Below, in pieces: positions 1-12,683 of a stretch of 64,000 nt of DNA. Numbering within the stretch: position 1 is the first letter of the stretch; each line of letters starts with the position of its first letter. The DNA comes from Bretschneidera sinensis (Eukaryota; Streptophyta; Magnoliopsida; Brassicales; Akaniaceae). Made by a program: the position numbers and the translations under genes. Where the stretch lies: NCBI GenBank assembly GCA_023935145.1, contig CM043700.1:140578828-140642827 (forward strand), written 5' to 3'. The notes under the pieces are model-generated. The model did no database searches, was not told where the DNA came from, and saw nothing but the letters and a program-made list of their open reading frames with translations.

Positions 1-112
1 ATCACCCAAGAAGAAAGAGTTCATAGGAGACAGGATTGTTGTAACTGGTAAGGTCCCTGCTCTCATTAAGGACTTTGGAACACAGCTATATCTGTTTAAT
101 GTATCTAGATGA
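1..112 (+). CDS. 3'-terminal coding fragment, gene not identified
   Basis: Reading from base 2, an open frame gives 36 residues (it includes KKKEFIGDRIVVTGK and ends in LYLFNVSR) and stops at TGA 110-112. The sequence then turns AT-rich with no further coding sense, so this looks like the last exon, or its end, of a + strand gene starting before the window. The alternating hydrophobic residues could be beta strands, perhaps of an OB-like fold, but no family is recognised. In Arabidopsis the OB/S1 protein gene pTAC10 (At3g48500) lies close to the KING1/CYP94B3 pair, so it is one candidate to test; that is inference from synteny, not from a sequence match. Upstream exon limits cannot be seen. 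Confidence 0.45.
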   Translation, partial: SPKKKEFIGDRIVVTGKVPALIKDFGTQLYLFNVSR

Positions 113-3100
113 TAAGTTTTTATTTTGTTGGTGTTAATGTTATAAACATAGGTTTTTGTGAAACTTAGCTGTATACAGTATTAGTTTTGTACGTGTTATA
201 GGCTATATATTTTGTGTTTGTGGAGTTTTTTACGCGTTTAATGTTTGTAAATCACTCTTAGGTTGAAGCAATACTGCGATCATACTTGTGCCACGTCTCA
301 TGGGTTAGTTGATCGGTATGGCATGCTATATGTTTACATAACCAATCTTTTAAATTCTACTCTGTAGTTAGATGCCTTAATTCTTGCTAAGCTTGCATTT
401 ATCAAAAAAAAAAAAAAAATTATTGCTAAGGTTGCTGCAAAAGAGCCAAATTCAGTACTGTTTAAAAAGTGATAACCCACAAGAATTCACAATCATATAC
501 AATGTATAGATTAAGGAAGAGGTGTTTAAATATGATAACTTGGATACCTATGAAAATAAATGTGACTCATGGTGTTAAAGTGGGTGGATGAAGCTGAGAG
601 ATACTTCTAGAATGTTCTGTGATCACTGATTAAAGAATTGGAAATTCTTAATGTAGTGGTATGGCGTAATTGAAAGCACATAATTAATGAAATTTGATTA
701 AGTTAATTTTGAGTGTGTTTCTCTAACACAAGGTTTCTTGGTCATGAGACAGCTCATGGTTAATTATTTTGATCCACTTTTGGTTGGACACATCCTTCAC
801 ATGGAGCTGTGAACGTTTAATTTGTTGAATCTTGAAATATAGTATTCTATGGTTTTTAAATTTTATTGCTGAAAATACAGATATTTTCTAGTTAAATGGA
901 GAATGGTTGCATTATTTTTCTAGATTCAGCATTTTTTAGAGGCTCAAGGACCATGATAAGGCAATTTTGACTGTGTGAATTGAAATTATGAAATTAATTG
1001 GACTGGTTGGATCTGCTTTGTAATCTTCATTGTTATATACATTAGCAGTCAATTCTAGGCCGATTTTGGTTACCGACAGAAGTCTTAAATATATGAATTT
1101 CTTGTTCTTGCTTGCACAATTTTTTAGAAATCAAGACTATGATTGATATGAGAAAAATGTAAGAGTAAAGAAAAGAGGTGATAGAAAAATGAGAAGAAAA
1201 GAAAATATGTGTTTGGTAGAGGATGGAAAAGTGGAAGGAAAGAAGAAAAGACCAAAAAAAATTCTATTTTATTTTAGATTGTACTCACCAATCCTCCCAA
1301 TTAGGGATGTGATTTGTATATCAAGAGTTTCCTCGTGCTTTTCTCTCCTATTAAACGAAAGAAAAGTTCTTTCCCCTCCCTCTTCGTTTCTCTCACTTTT
1401 CTTTCCTAGCCTGAGTCAATACACGTTGTAGACCGTGATATATAGGGCACCATTTGCTGCCAAATTGTAGGGACTCCTTGGTCATCTACAGGAATTAATC
1501 TTTAGTAATTTCTTCTTTAGGCAGATGAACTTGTGTTCCATCCATTTATTAGAAATTTTAATAGAAGCTCATTACATAGTTATTTAAACTCTAGATCCTT
1601 ACATGTTGACAAACTCGTCGGATACGAAGAGTCACTGAACACAGACACATATAAATTAAAAGTCTTAGATTGTAGTGTCCCTGATGCAGGTTATTGAGGG
1701 AGTCAAATCATATACTTGTTCAATTCTTAGTTGTTAATATCGAGTGTGAGAAACTTTTTCCTAGTTCAATTAAGTGTTTCAGAGGGTAAAACGAAAGTAG
1801 GAGACTTGTAGAATTAACATGTTTGCAAATAATCTGAGTGTTGATAGCTTGTTACTAGCTAGAGGGAGTTCCAAAAAGTTAATTTGTTGGGCACCTATCA
1901 TTTCTGCTGTAGGATTGCCTTGCTGAGGTCTGATGCAGCCAAAGTTTATAAGTGTTCAACCTTTAACTTATGGAAATATTTTAGAGGGATTGCCATATAG
2001 GTTGCATGCAACATTTGGTGTCTGCTCTATCCAAACCATAAACTAAATGGTTGCAGGCACCATTATGGAAAGCTGTTTGATAGTATGGGATAGTATCTGC
2101 TAGTTAAAAAAATAGCATAGGATAGTATCTATTGTATTAAATTGTACCTGGATGGCTTCAGCTGTTATGAAAAGCTGATTTAAAATTAGTTACTCCATAC
2201 TTTAATGTTGTAGAAAGTTCTCTATTTTCCCTTCAGGAATTTTTTGAATAAATTTTTTTGCAGCATCTAGTTTAGTAAGCGAAATCAATTGCAAAACATA
2301 TTTAGAAATTCGAAGCATGATTGTAGTGTTATCCTTGTTGTACTATGTTCATTGACAGCTATTATATGGTAGCTGTGAGTAGACTGTTAAGCATCGACAT
2401 AAGATGACAGTTAATTGGTTGGTCTATCTTGTGGACGATTTTCTATTTTTCTGTTTAGGTTATCCTCAGAAGAAGGTAAAGGATTATTAATGGGAACTTT
2501 GTAGCTAGGCAATTTAGATGTGGATAAAATCATAGATTAGTGACTTATAAAATTCAAAACTTTACGTGTAGTGTATTACAGTTGTACTTGCTCATATTAT
2601 CCATTACTATGGTGGAAAGAGCAAAGCTTAGGTAGATGATTTTTATGTATGATTATTTGGATGAACTTCTCTAATTTGCTTAATTAGTTGATTTTGAGTA
2701 ATTAGGTAGCTGAAGTTTTGATTCATGGTTACCAGTATGAGCTTTCTCTAATTCCTTTCTTAGGTGTATAAATTTTTTCCCAATTTTTAAGCTATAAGTC
2801 TTATGAAAAATTTGGATCACTAATTTTATGGATCCGATATGTGTATCTACCACAAATTGGGACGTAAGATTTGTTTGGATGGTGGTTAAGGGGGCTACGG
2901 TTTGACTTTAATGAGGTATTCTGTGTGCGCTGTTTATGATTTTGGTAAGTGAAGATGCCCAGAAGTGGCAGTGTGAAGCATCCAGCACTGCACTTCAAGA
3001 ATTTCACTTGTAATCAGTCAGTTGGCTTTAGCATCAAAGCATATGAATTTGGAGATCTGACCTGGAAGCCCTAAACTCTGGTTGATTCGTTACGATCATT

Positions 3101-6100
3101 AGCATCTTATTTTTTATTCATCAGGACGGATTACATAACGCCATAACGGGATTGACTGTTTTGATTATTTCTAATTAGCCATTCAATGGTTCGTTAGTTT
3201 CTTTCTTTTAGTGTTCACAGCTTTGAACTACCTAGGGCGGGCTATAAATGCCTTGAGGCGCACGTCCATGTTTGGAGTGTACGTTTTTTACGCCTTAGTG
3301 GTGAGGGGTACACCCTCTTGGAGTGTTTTGAAAAGCCCCTGAAGTCAGAAAAAATTCAAGTTAAAGTTTAAGTTAAAGATTATGAATATTGTTTTAATTT
3401 TGTTATTTTTGTTGTGATATTCTTGTATTTTAAATATTTATTACACGTATTTGGTTTATTAATAATTACAAATTATTTATAAATTATAATAATATAAAAA
3501 TAAAAAATTATACATAATATATACATATTTATAAAATAAAAATTATATTATATATTAGAGTTAGTAAAAATATTAAAGTTTATTAAAAATTAATTAATTT
3601 TAATTTTAATTTTTTTTATTTTAATTAATTACTTATTATTTTATTAACATCTCGAAAAAGTCTCAAAGGCTGGCGCTACAATGAATCATCAGTGATAGCC
3701 TTCACAATAAACCTTATTCCTGGTTGCTGAAAACCAAAGGATAGACGTTGAGGATCAGCCAAAGATGTGCTTTAAATTAATTGACCTTTCGTTGCCGACT
3801 AGTTGGTTAAGTTTCTTAATTAGTAAGGCATAGGGACGGCAATGGATTGGGTCAGTCCGAAACAAATTTGGCAGGGCTCACATTTTCACAAGCCGTGCCG
3901 TGTTTGGTACGGTATTATTTTTCGAGCCGTGGTGGGTGTAGCTTTTGAAACCCACGATATATGGCACGATCATAACATCTAATAAATTCAAAATTACATA
4001 CAATTTTATATCATTAGAATAATGAGTCAAGAAGAATTAGATGATGATAAAATTGATATTTTAGGATAATGGAAAGAAATAAAAATTATTACTCTATTCT
4101 TAATATAATAGCATGTGATCTACTAATTCATAAATGAAACAAATTCACTTAAAATCACACATTAATATAAATTATATCAAATCTTAACAAATATTTAAAT
4201 ACAAAAAAAATGTGCCATTTATGAATTTTTATTTTAAATATTGAAGTAATAATTGTTTGATTTTAACATAATAGCATTTGATACAATGAACTTAAAACAT
4301 TTGAGGAAATTTATATTATCCTTCTTTTTAATTCAAAGAATAAAACTTAGTTGCATACAACCCATCATTAAGAATTGGACAAGTATGTTTTTTTTATTTT
4401 TTATTTAAAGGTCAAAAAAGTTATAAAAATTAATTTTTAATTACTAATTATATATTTTTTTTTTTTAATTTCTAAAATTTTAAAATTATTTTTTATATAT
4501 ATATTTTACTCATTTGTAAGTCATTTCATCTTCTTTTTTTGTTTTATTGTTGTTTTCGTAAGTTATTTATTTGGAAGATTTTCGAAAGTTGTAATTTTTT
4601 AAGTTATTTGTTTATGTTGTTGTTTTTGTTCAATTTTTAAATTATTTGTAATATTTAACTTCGTTAATAAAATGATTGTTTTTCTATATAATTATAAGCA
4701 TTCAATTCAATATTTATATATATATTTTTACTATTTTCAACAAAAAAATAAAAAAACCTATATATATTTATGAGGTTCATGAGTCGGCATGGCCCGACAC
4801 GATCCAATAGTCATGCAAGTTTTGGGTCATAGTGGACTGAGGGTTTTAAAAGCACGACACGACACAGCATGAAAAAGAGAAAGGCACAACATGAAGGTCT
4901 TGTGTGGGACGTGGGCCGGCTTTTGCCCATTCAAGAGTCTAGCATGGTCCATATAACTTGCCCTGGAGGAACACCATGGTGGGTTTTCTTATCACATCAT
5001 GGGCGACGAGGTCCATCAAGGAGAATCCAACAATTATGGAGATACCTACTAATTTTGGTCCTCACAGGCACAGATACTGAATCCCGAATGAATTTAGCAA
5101 GTTTTGCTAGCTGAAAAGTTCATGCTTGATTGGCCATTAAGGACAAATTCCTCATAGCTAACAAAATGATAAGTCAGAGTAATACCGACTTAGAGATGGC
5201 AGCTTCATGATTTCTCACTAAAACTCGGAAGAGATTTAAGAAGTTGGATTAAATACATATCTAAACATGATGGATGTCAGAAAACCAGATACAATATCTA
5301 AACTTTTGATTTAATTTTACGGTAAATACAGTATTATCATTTTCACAAGTATAATGTTTATTTTTTTTTTATTTTGAGATGGATGAATACATAAATAAAA
5401 GTTCAAATAAACTTTATAAACTATTTGGAGATCGTTCAATAATTTTCGAAAAATTTTCACTTGCGTGTTATTTCTGTGGTTTTTTAATTTTTTAATAAAA
5501 AAAAATAAAAAAAAATAATTTCAGTACGATTTTTTTAATATTAGATTACATTTATTTTTACACGTGTAAAAATAAGTTCATCCTTAGAGCATTTTTTTTG
5601 AATTTTAAGAAATTGCTATGTAATTTAGCGCTTAGCAAGAGTATCTATGTCAGTGGACACCGCTGCTGCCCCTCACTCCCTAAACTTGGACCAACGAGCA
5701 ACCTTGCGAACGAAGTCGTTTGGCCTTTGCGACTTGGGTTTGCTTGTTCCGTTGGAATTTTGTTGCTAAGATAGGCGACAGTTGGTGATTAGCTTTGGAT
5801 GTGAAGGAACAGTGGTAAAAACGTCATTTGTGTTACATTGGAATAGCCGCATATTGCGCCCTGACATAGACCATTGAGAATGAGGGAATTTGTCCATAAC
5901 AAAGATGGACACTAAGAAAAGGCTAGTTTTTTTGCTTGTCATCAGGAAATTTGTTGAATTCATTGTTGCGGTATCTAAAAGCTAAGGCTCTCTTAAGAGT
6001 CTCCAAAGACAACCCTCTAGGGAAAGAGAACGGCTCCCTATAATTCTATTTATCCATTTTAGTAGGAACCCAATCCATAACAAGTAATATTAGAATCAAT

Positions 6101-7489
6101 TCCGACTTTCATATGAGATAAAGATACCACCTCGTGTATCTCATACGGATGTGGATCCTTCGATTATATCAAGATTACATGAACGTGTATTATTTAATAT
6201 CATTCCAATAAAAAATATAATGATCTTTTTGGTTTGAAAGTTGAAACTCAAATTATGACATTTCTCGTATAAACATTGAATGTATATAAATAACTACATA
6301 AAAGTGATAAAATGATTTTTATTGGGTAACAAATATCCAAATCTTTGACCCAATTAATTTCCATGTATATGCAAATCATCCCATCCCCTTCGCATATATT
6401 GATTAAAACTCAAAATAAATTTTATAAACATGACCCAAAAATATTATTTATATTCAGTGGTAGAATCGGAGACAAGACCTACACTAGCAAGTTAAAATAC
6501 AACAATTGAAATCGTTGTTCTCCCAGACAACACGTAACTCTGCATTCGACAAATTGGTTGGCATATCAGAATAAATCGCCCCTATTGCTGCTGAGTTACG
6601 TAGACAATGGTTGTCACAGGGGCCGACGTTAAGGGGGTAACAATGGTGGACTAAGGAATTAAATGAAATTGTTACCAAGTGGAATTTTATACACTTGGTA
6701 TTCGTATTCCCAGCTATTACATTGGCGTCCCAGTCCACTTCAACAAATGTTTTCAGTTCTCTAAATAAATCAGCGACTAAGATGCGTTTAGTTGTGAAGA
6801 TGTTCTTATTTTTTATCTTTATTTTTTTATACTTTCATTAATAATTTATACATTCTTAAAATAATTTGAAAAACAACATTTTTTTTCAACCTAATATTGA
6901 AAAAAAAAATATCAAAATATATTAAAAAAATAAAAAATAACGAAGTACTGTTTTTCAAATTACGTTAAAAATATACAAATTGTTAAGAAAAATATTAAAA
7001 AAAATATTTTCCACAACTACTTGACATTTCAAAATCTTTTAGTTCAGCCTCGAGGGTCATCTTCCACAAATAACATCAGAAATGTTTTATTTCGCCTATA
7101 AATCTAGTGATGATAGTTTCAAGGGTACAGTAAGATCAAGAATATTATACATGTACCACTCGAAACAGAGCAACAGATGAGAAACAACTTAATGCTATTT
7201 GCACACCCGGATTGCACCAAGACGAGTCCCAAGCACGTCTTCCTCTTCAAGTTCAGATGGGATCAATTACAAAGAAATATTTGTGTTTTCAAAACGCCAG
7301 AGGGTGTACCCTATAGCAGCTCCTAAGGTTGCAATGTAGCACCCTTTGACTTACAAGGGAGAAAGAGAGGAGCAAGAACCCACACAAAGTGTGACCCCGG
7401 CTCTAGTTTTCTAATAAGATAAACAAAGGTGTGCAGCAGAGCATCCATGTCAACCCAATAAGAAAATAGATGTAAAACAATTTCTCCTA
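113..7489. other. intergenic region without a recognisable gene
   Basis: AT-rich DNA with short frames only, none resembling a known family. The first few hundred bases probably include the 3' UTR of the gene ending at 112. A very AT-rich block lies at 3360-3650 and another at 4080-4760. A hAT-like remnant is listed separately. A somewhat GC-richer patch at 5640-5990 has no frame that can be assigned. Confidence 0.6.
3831..4945. mobile_element. degraded hAT-like non-autonomous element
   Basis: The left edge (TAGGGACGGCAATGGATTGG at 3831) has the TAGGG-GGCAAT form of plant hAT termini, like the well-defined hAT at 14411. Subterminal sequence is rich in CCGTGCCGTG and GGCACGA motifs on the left and CACGACACGACAC on the right (4850-4870), the usual hAT subterminal composition. 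The centre is AT-rich and non-coding. The right end near 4920-4945 is unclear and no 8-bp target duplication could be matched, so the boundaries are approximate. Confidence 0.4.
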
Positions 7490-7758
7490 TCAGAAGAAAA
7501 CATGGAAAGGGATGCTATTTATTACACTAATACAAAAAGAGTTACAAGGAAATGGAGTTGGTGAATACAGCAATATATACAGGAGATTGAACTCTGTCAA
7601 ACTGGAGGTAGAATCATTACAGGAGCTTTGCCTATGTGACAATCACTGTATCCAACCAGACTACAATACAACATCAAATGAACAACAGCAAATATCATGT
7701 GGAAAGTAGAGCATCAGTTATTAGCGCAATGACTATAATATTAATTCCTCAACACCTG
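7490..7758 (-). other. probable 3' UTR of the KING1 gene
   Basis: Bases downstream of the KING1 stop (TAA at 7761-7759) are less AT-rich than the intergenic DNA beyond and carry no coding frame. The end of the transcript cannot be placed from sequence alone. Confidence 0.35.
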
Positions 7759-10700
7759 TTAAACCCTGCTGTTCATGGGCAGGGGTAGAACACCATCAAA
7801 GAAATCCCCAAAGTAGCCATCGGGCTCATGTACTAACCTTGAAATTATGTCTCTGAGTGTGACTACACCTTCCAGATTTCCATCATCATCCACAACATAT
7901 ATCCTATGGATCTTCTCAGAGTCTAACATCATGATCATTTCTTTCATCAAGTGGTTTTTCTTGCATGTAATCATGCCACTCAACATCGGAGAGGTCTCAT
8001 GATGCTTCTCCAGGTAGTTTTTAACTGCCATTAGGAAGTTCTTTGCTGTAATAGATCTGTAAATAAAAAATTCTGTCTTAGTCATAACTTCAACAATTAA
8101 AGTAATATGCTTCAATAATGAACTAAGCACAATGCTCGAAGTAATTCATCAACAAACCTATAATCACGATAGATCTCTGGTGCAGTTAGAAGGAACTGAA
8201 TGTCTCTAAGGCTTATATTACCCAACGCCCTGTTTCCACCTTTTTCAACGACAGGAATCCCTCCTATTCTCATTTTCCTCATCAGCTTAAATGCCTGGAG
8301 CACTGGTTCATCCTCATACACCTAAAGCAGAGAAAGTGAACATTTGAGAGAGATTAATAACATGTTGATCTGCCAAAGAAATCATTTTATTTGAAAGTGA
8401 AATTTACAAGGAGAAAAGATTTATTACGACTGCAAAGAGATAAAGGAGAATTGCAGTTCACAAAATCAAGAAAACTAGATTTCAGTGACACCAATCTGTG
8501 AAAATGTGGGTAGAGATCAGGAAACTTTGTGCTTCTTAGTATCTCCCAAAGGCTAGATGTCATAGAAAAACATTTCCAGCAGAGGAACCTTTTTGAACCA
8601 CAAGGATGTGTTTCTAGTTCTGAAGAGGATGGTGGGCTATGTTTTGGGACATAATTGGCCTTCCAGAACAAAGTTGAACAACAAATAAAGTGATAATTCC
8701 CCCATAGATCTTGTTTCAGATTAATATATATAGATAACTTATCCATTAAGATAATTTTTAAACCAAGTTGTGCTATTATCAATATATTCAGTTGCATACA
8801 GAATTGGCTCCATTGATTCCTTCACCTTTCATGCACTGGTGGACAGTTTATCACATAAATTAAAACATTATGAATAACCTAAAACATGAAGAACTAAAAG
8901 AAAACTTTAATTGAGAAAAGCCACACACCTTTACAATTAGATTTGGTGGCATCAACGGAAGACCAAGTTCAGATAGTGTTTTGGTTCCCCAGCTCTCAAA
9001 CCAATGAAGCCCAACGCATTCGGCCAGCATGTGAATAACAGCAGACTGCGTGATTATGTTATCAATCTTTCCTTCTCCCAAATCCACCACGGGAATGCTC
9101 TTCATTTTGTACTTTGAAAGAAGCAAGAGCATGGTCAAAAAGGAGTTGGATTTTTGCAAAGCAAGGAATGGAGCCCAGCGGAATGACCCCGAAATATCCC
9201 GAACCTGTATTTAAAGTTAAAAAAGTTTAGCCTTTTTCTGAAAAGGGAAAAGAAAATTAAAAAGCAAAAAGGTAAAAGAGAAAGAATACAAAAGCGAATG
9301 AAGCTTTATATCGTTACAGAATTCAGGAATCCAACCTTGGTGTTCTTGTAGAACTCTGAGGAAGTTAGAGCCTCAAAAAAGTCCCCAGAAGTTATTGCCG
9401 CATCTTCAGGGCCTAAAATCCCAAGTCCTGAGGCATTAGTTACTCCATTAGCAGCTACTGCCAAAGCAGCTCCAGAAGATTGACTCCTAGGAGATGGAGG
9501 TTCCGACTGTGAAAAATATGAAAAGTTCTGATTTAAACTCCCCCACCAAATCAGAAGAATATCAAACCAAATATAGACTATTTATGTTTCATTATTTTGA
9601 TGGGTTAGAATAGATAAATTTGACTCTTAAAACTCCTTATTTATGAGGATGAGAAATTAAGACAACCCTAAGTATTTGGGATTTGGACTCTATGAGGCTG
9701 CCATTACAAGAAGAAATTGTGGCCAATCTTTACCTCATAACAACGCAACTTTCAACATATCTCTCTCACCTTTGCTGTGAAAACCATAAAAAGACAAGTA
9801 AATATTTTTTTACAACCATGTTCATGAACAAAAAAATAAACTCAACTACATGGTTCTATTATGTTCAACTAGGTAGCGATTCCAGAATGATGGAAAGATT
9901 TCATACTAATTAAACTTTGCATTGTCCCTTTCCCTCTCTTTTTTTTCCTTCTGGTACGTTTTTATATCACTGCCAATTCTTAGCAACCAAAGGAGGCAGA
10001 AGGCATAAAATACAAACCAAGTTTCAATGATTACGGTCCAGTAATATCTGACCTGATGCAAAATCCACACAGCAATTCCTGCAAACTCGACAATGCCAAT
10101 GTACCGATCAATCCAACTTGCATCATCAGGTGCATCACCATCCACAATGGGAGCGCTAAACATTTTGTGCTGGGCTAGAATTTGAACAGCTTCAGCTAAA
10201 CTGGTGTCTGATTTTATCTCAATCACTGGATAGAATAATTTCACAAATATTTAGACCAATAAACCAATAGAACAGAACCAATAATAAACATTAAGTGCCC
10301 CTTTGTTATACCGGATTAAGATAAGGATAAGATTATTCTTATACTAATTTTTTTTGTACCAAATGTAAGATTGAATGAAATCGTCTCCTTTTATCCTCCT
10401 CTCCATCTTATCCTCATTTTCATCCGGTTTACCAAAGGGGCAGTAGAGCAGAACAGCATAATTCCCATCATCTGCAGCAATCAGCATATGAAAAGCCTAC
10501 TAAATCAAGACAGTGCCATGTAATGCAAATGCAGATTTGAACTCAATCAGACAGTCAGCTTCCACATTATCTCACGCCATATATCTCTCTCTTGGGTTAC
10601 ACAGAGTTTAAAACTAAAATTAAATTGAAACATAACACCTTCAAATTCCAAATAAGAATCCTTTACCAAATTGGGATCTTAAATTCTCCCCACCCCTAGT

Positions 10701-11169
10701 CTTCTCATCTAATTCAAAATTCCTTCAAACAAAACAAAGGGCAATTGAAATTAAAAGTCAAAAGTCAAAATAACAAGCGAAATCCATTTGCTTTTCTATA
10801 ATTCTAGAACCTTCCATTAATTGATTAACATAAAAAAAAAAAAAAAACCATCGAATCCAACCAAAGATCATGATCAACATATAAGAATCATCCAATACAA
10901 ATTCATGATCAATATATGCATACCTACATATAAACACACAAGCAAATAAATATACCTTGAGTAGAGGAGGCCGGAGGGAAGGCAGAGACAGGGATGCTCT
11001 CAAAGCAAGCGTTGAGCTTCTCAGGGGGAGAGAGCTGTGGCTCTTGCACATCCCACAGATCCTCTACCTGCATCCCCAGCTTTGCCTCTGGACTCGACAT
11101 CTCACTCCTTAGACTCTCCTGCTTCATACTCTCACTTCTCGTTACCCTTATCTCCTGCATACTCGCCAT
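7759..11169 (-). CDS. KING1: SnRK1 regulatory subunit gamma-1 (KING1-type, four CBS domains)
   Basis: Six exons on the minus strand: 11169-10956, 10225-10053, 9506-9336, 9204-8929, 8321-8158 and 8056-7759; all introns GT-AG, all phases consistent, 431 residues. The family is the plant gamma subunit of the SNF1-related kinase SnRK1, a nucleus/cytosol energy-stress regulator. Recognition rests on the N-terminal SSPEAKLGMQVEDLWD and LNACFESIPVSAF, the first CBS (DDASWIDRYIGIVEF), FRWAPFLALQK and YKMKSIPVVDLG, then EDEPVLQAFKLMRKMRIGGI and the final EKIHRIYVVDDDGNLEG ... GYFGDFFDGVLPLP. Four CBS modules lie roughly at residues 70-130, 185-255, 275-345 and 350-425. Length fits Arabidopsis KING1 (about 424). 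No N-terminal glycogen-binding module is present, so this is KINgamma, not KINbetagamma. The first ATG that gives the family N-terminus is 11169; the frame stays open upstream. The gene is head to head with the SAP-domain gene. Confidence 0.96.
10296..10442. repeat. MITE-like inverted repeat in KING1 intron 1
   Basis: A 147-bp element with terminal inverted repeats of about 36 bp: the left arm starts TGCCCCTTTGTTATACCGG and the right arm, read on the other strand, TGCCCCTTTGGTAAACCGG. Both arms continue into a GATAAGGATAAG / GAGGATAAG segment. It is non-coding and lies in the 727-bp first intron of KING1. No clear target duplication was found, so the superfamily is not assigned. Confidence 0.75.
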
Positions 11170-12683
11170 GATCTCCACTCTCTCAAAAACCGCCTCTCTC
11201 TTTCTCTGTAAGAAGTTCCAAAGCCGGTAAGCGCACAAGATCTTTTAAACCCACGGTTCTACATAAACCGCTATACATGCGCTCTAAATTACTGATGTAC
11301 AGTGCGGACTATGGTTCTCCTTTTGCACTCGCAATCACGACCGTTAAATTGGATATATCTTGTTTTTGGAACACGTAGTGTGGTTCTTCACTACTCCCTA
11401 ACTCCCCCTATGCGTACCGTCGGATGAAATTTTCTCTCTTTACCTCGTACCATTCAATTCAGCGGTGAAATGAACATAGGTAACCAAGGCATGGACCTTT
11501 GTTATCCGGATTTCACTTAAGGCCACACTATCGTGCGCCCGAGCGTGCATTGCGCACACTGTTTTTTTGACCCAACGACGCACTAGTGGTGACGTGGCTG
11601 TGATGGAGACCTGTGGCTGATTATACACTATTATTAATTTATTATGCCTTTTTACATTACTAATTGCTGAGGTTTTTTTTTTAATATTTATGATGTTAAT
11701 CATTCGTTTGGAAAATATTTCTTGATGACGTAAACTACTTGAGCAATAGTAATTATTAGCTTGCAGAAATTATTTGTTCGAGAGTGTTGTTTTCTTGATT
11801 AATAGAAAAAAAAAATCAGTAATTGATCTGATTAATTTATTTAGATAAAAAAAATAATTTGCAGTAAATACAATAATTTTTTTATTACAATATAACGATA
11901 TAGGTATTTGAACTTATCATTACAATATAATGATAACAAATCGAGTTTGAACCCGATAAGTGTCTCATTCTTCTGTACTTGCATTTTAAATTCTCTTCTC
12001 ATATTCATCTCCATACTCGCAAGATTTTAATATCATTCTCTCATCTTCATCATGACAAGTCGAACACATGCGAGTAATTGTTGCATATCTATTTTAATGA
12101 TTAATTTAATAAAATATAAATAATTATAACATATATAAAAAGCATTTATATTATTAATTATAATCAAGTATTTTTTAAACCTGTATTCAACTTGTTGGCA
12201 TATTTTTTTGATAAATACTAAAATGGACCAAGTAAAGTTATAATTTTTAATTCATCTATATTTCGACAGTAACAAATAAGTATAATTACATTCAAATATT
12301 TAATAAATTTAAAAATTATAAATATATAAAAATATGAAATGGATTGAAAAAGATGTATTTATTTATATAATCATAGATAAAATACTTGCAGTTGGACCCA
12401 TTAGCAGTTTTGTTAAATTAGACACAAGATCACAAAATCATAGAGAACTGTCAAATAGTCTTGAAATGAAATCTTAGGCACTGTTTTCCCTGGAGACTCC
12501 GGGCAACTAAACAGACCACGAGAATTACTATTGTCCAAACTCCAAAGTACAAGGCTCACCTCAGTATATATAGCGAAGTTGGGCGTGGCCGAGAAATTAC
12601 GTAAGAGTGTAGTCACAAAACTCACAAACCCGCTTTGACTCCCTCTGTCTCTCTCTGCAACTCGCGAGGGTTTAGCAGGGGCC
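11170..12683. promoter_or_regulatory. divergent intergenic region between KING1 and the SAP-domain gene
   Basis: The 1.5 kb between the two start codons must hold both promoters and 5' UTRs. The KING1 side (11170-11240) is pyrimidine-rich on the + strand, like a 5' UTR. A TATATA stretch at about 12566-12572 lies some 115 bp upstream of the SAP ATG and is a reasonable TATA candidate. The middle (11640-12400) is AT-rich and featureless. Confidence 0.45.

Noticed and set aside
3236..3360. GC-richer segment with GGCGGGC and GAGGCGCACG motifs
   Set aside because: It resembles the end of some plant repeat, but no partner end, inverted repeat or coding sense could be shown.
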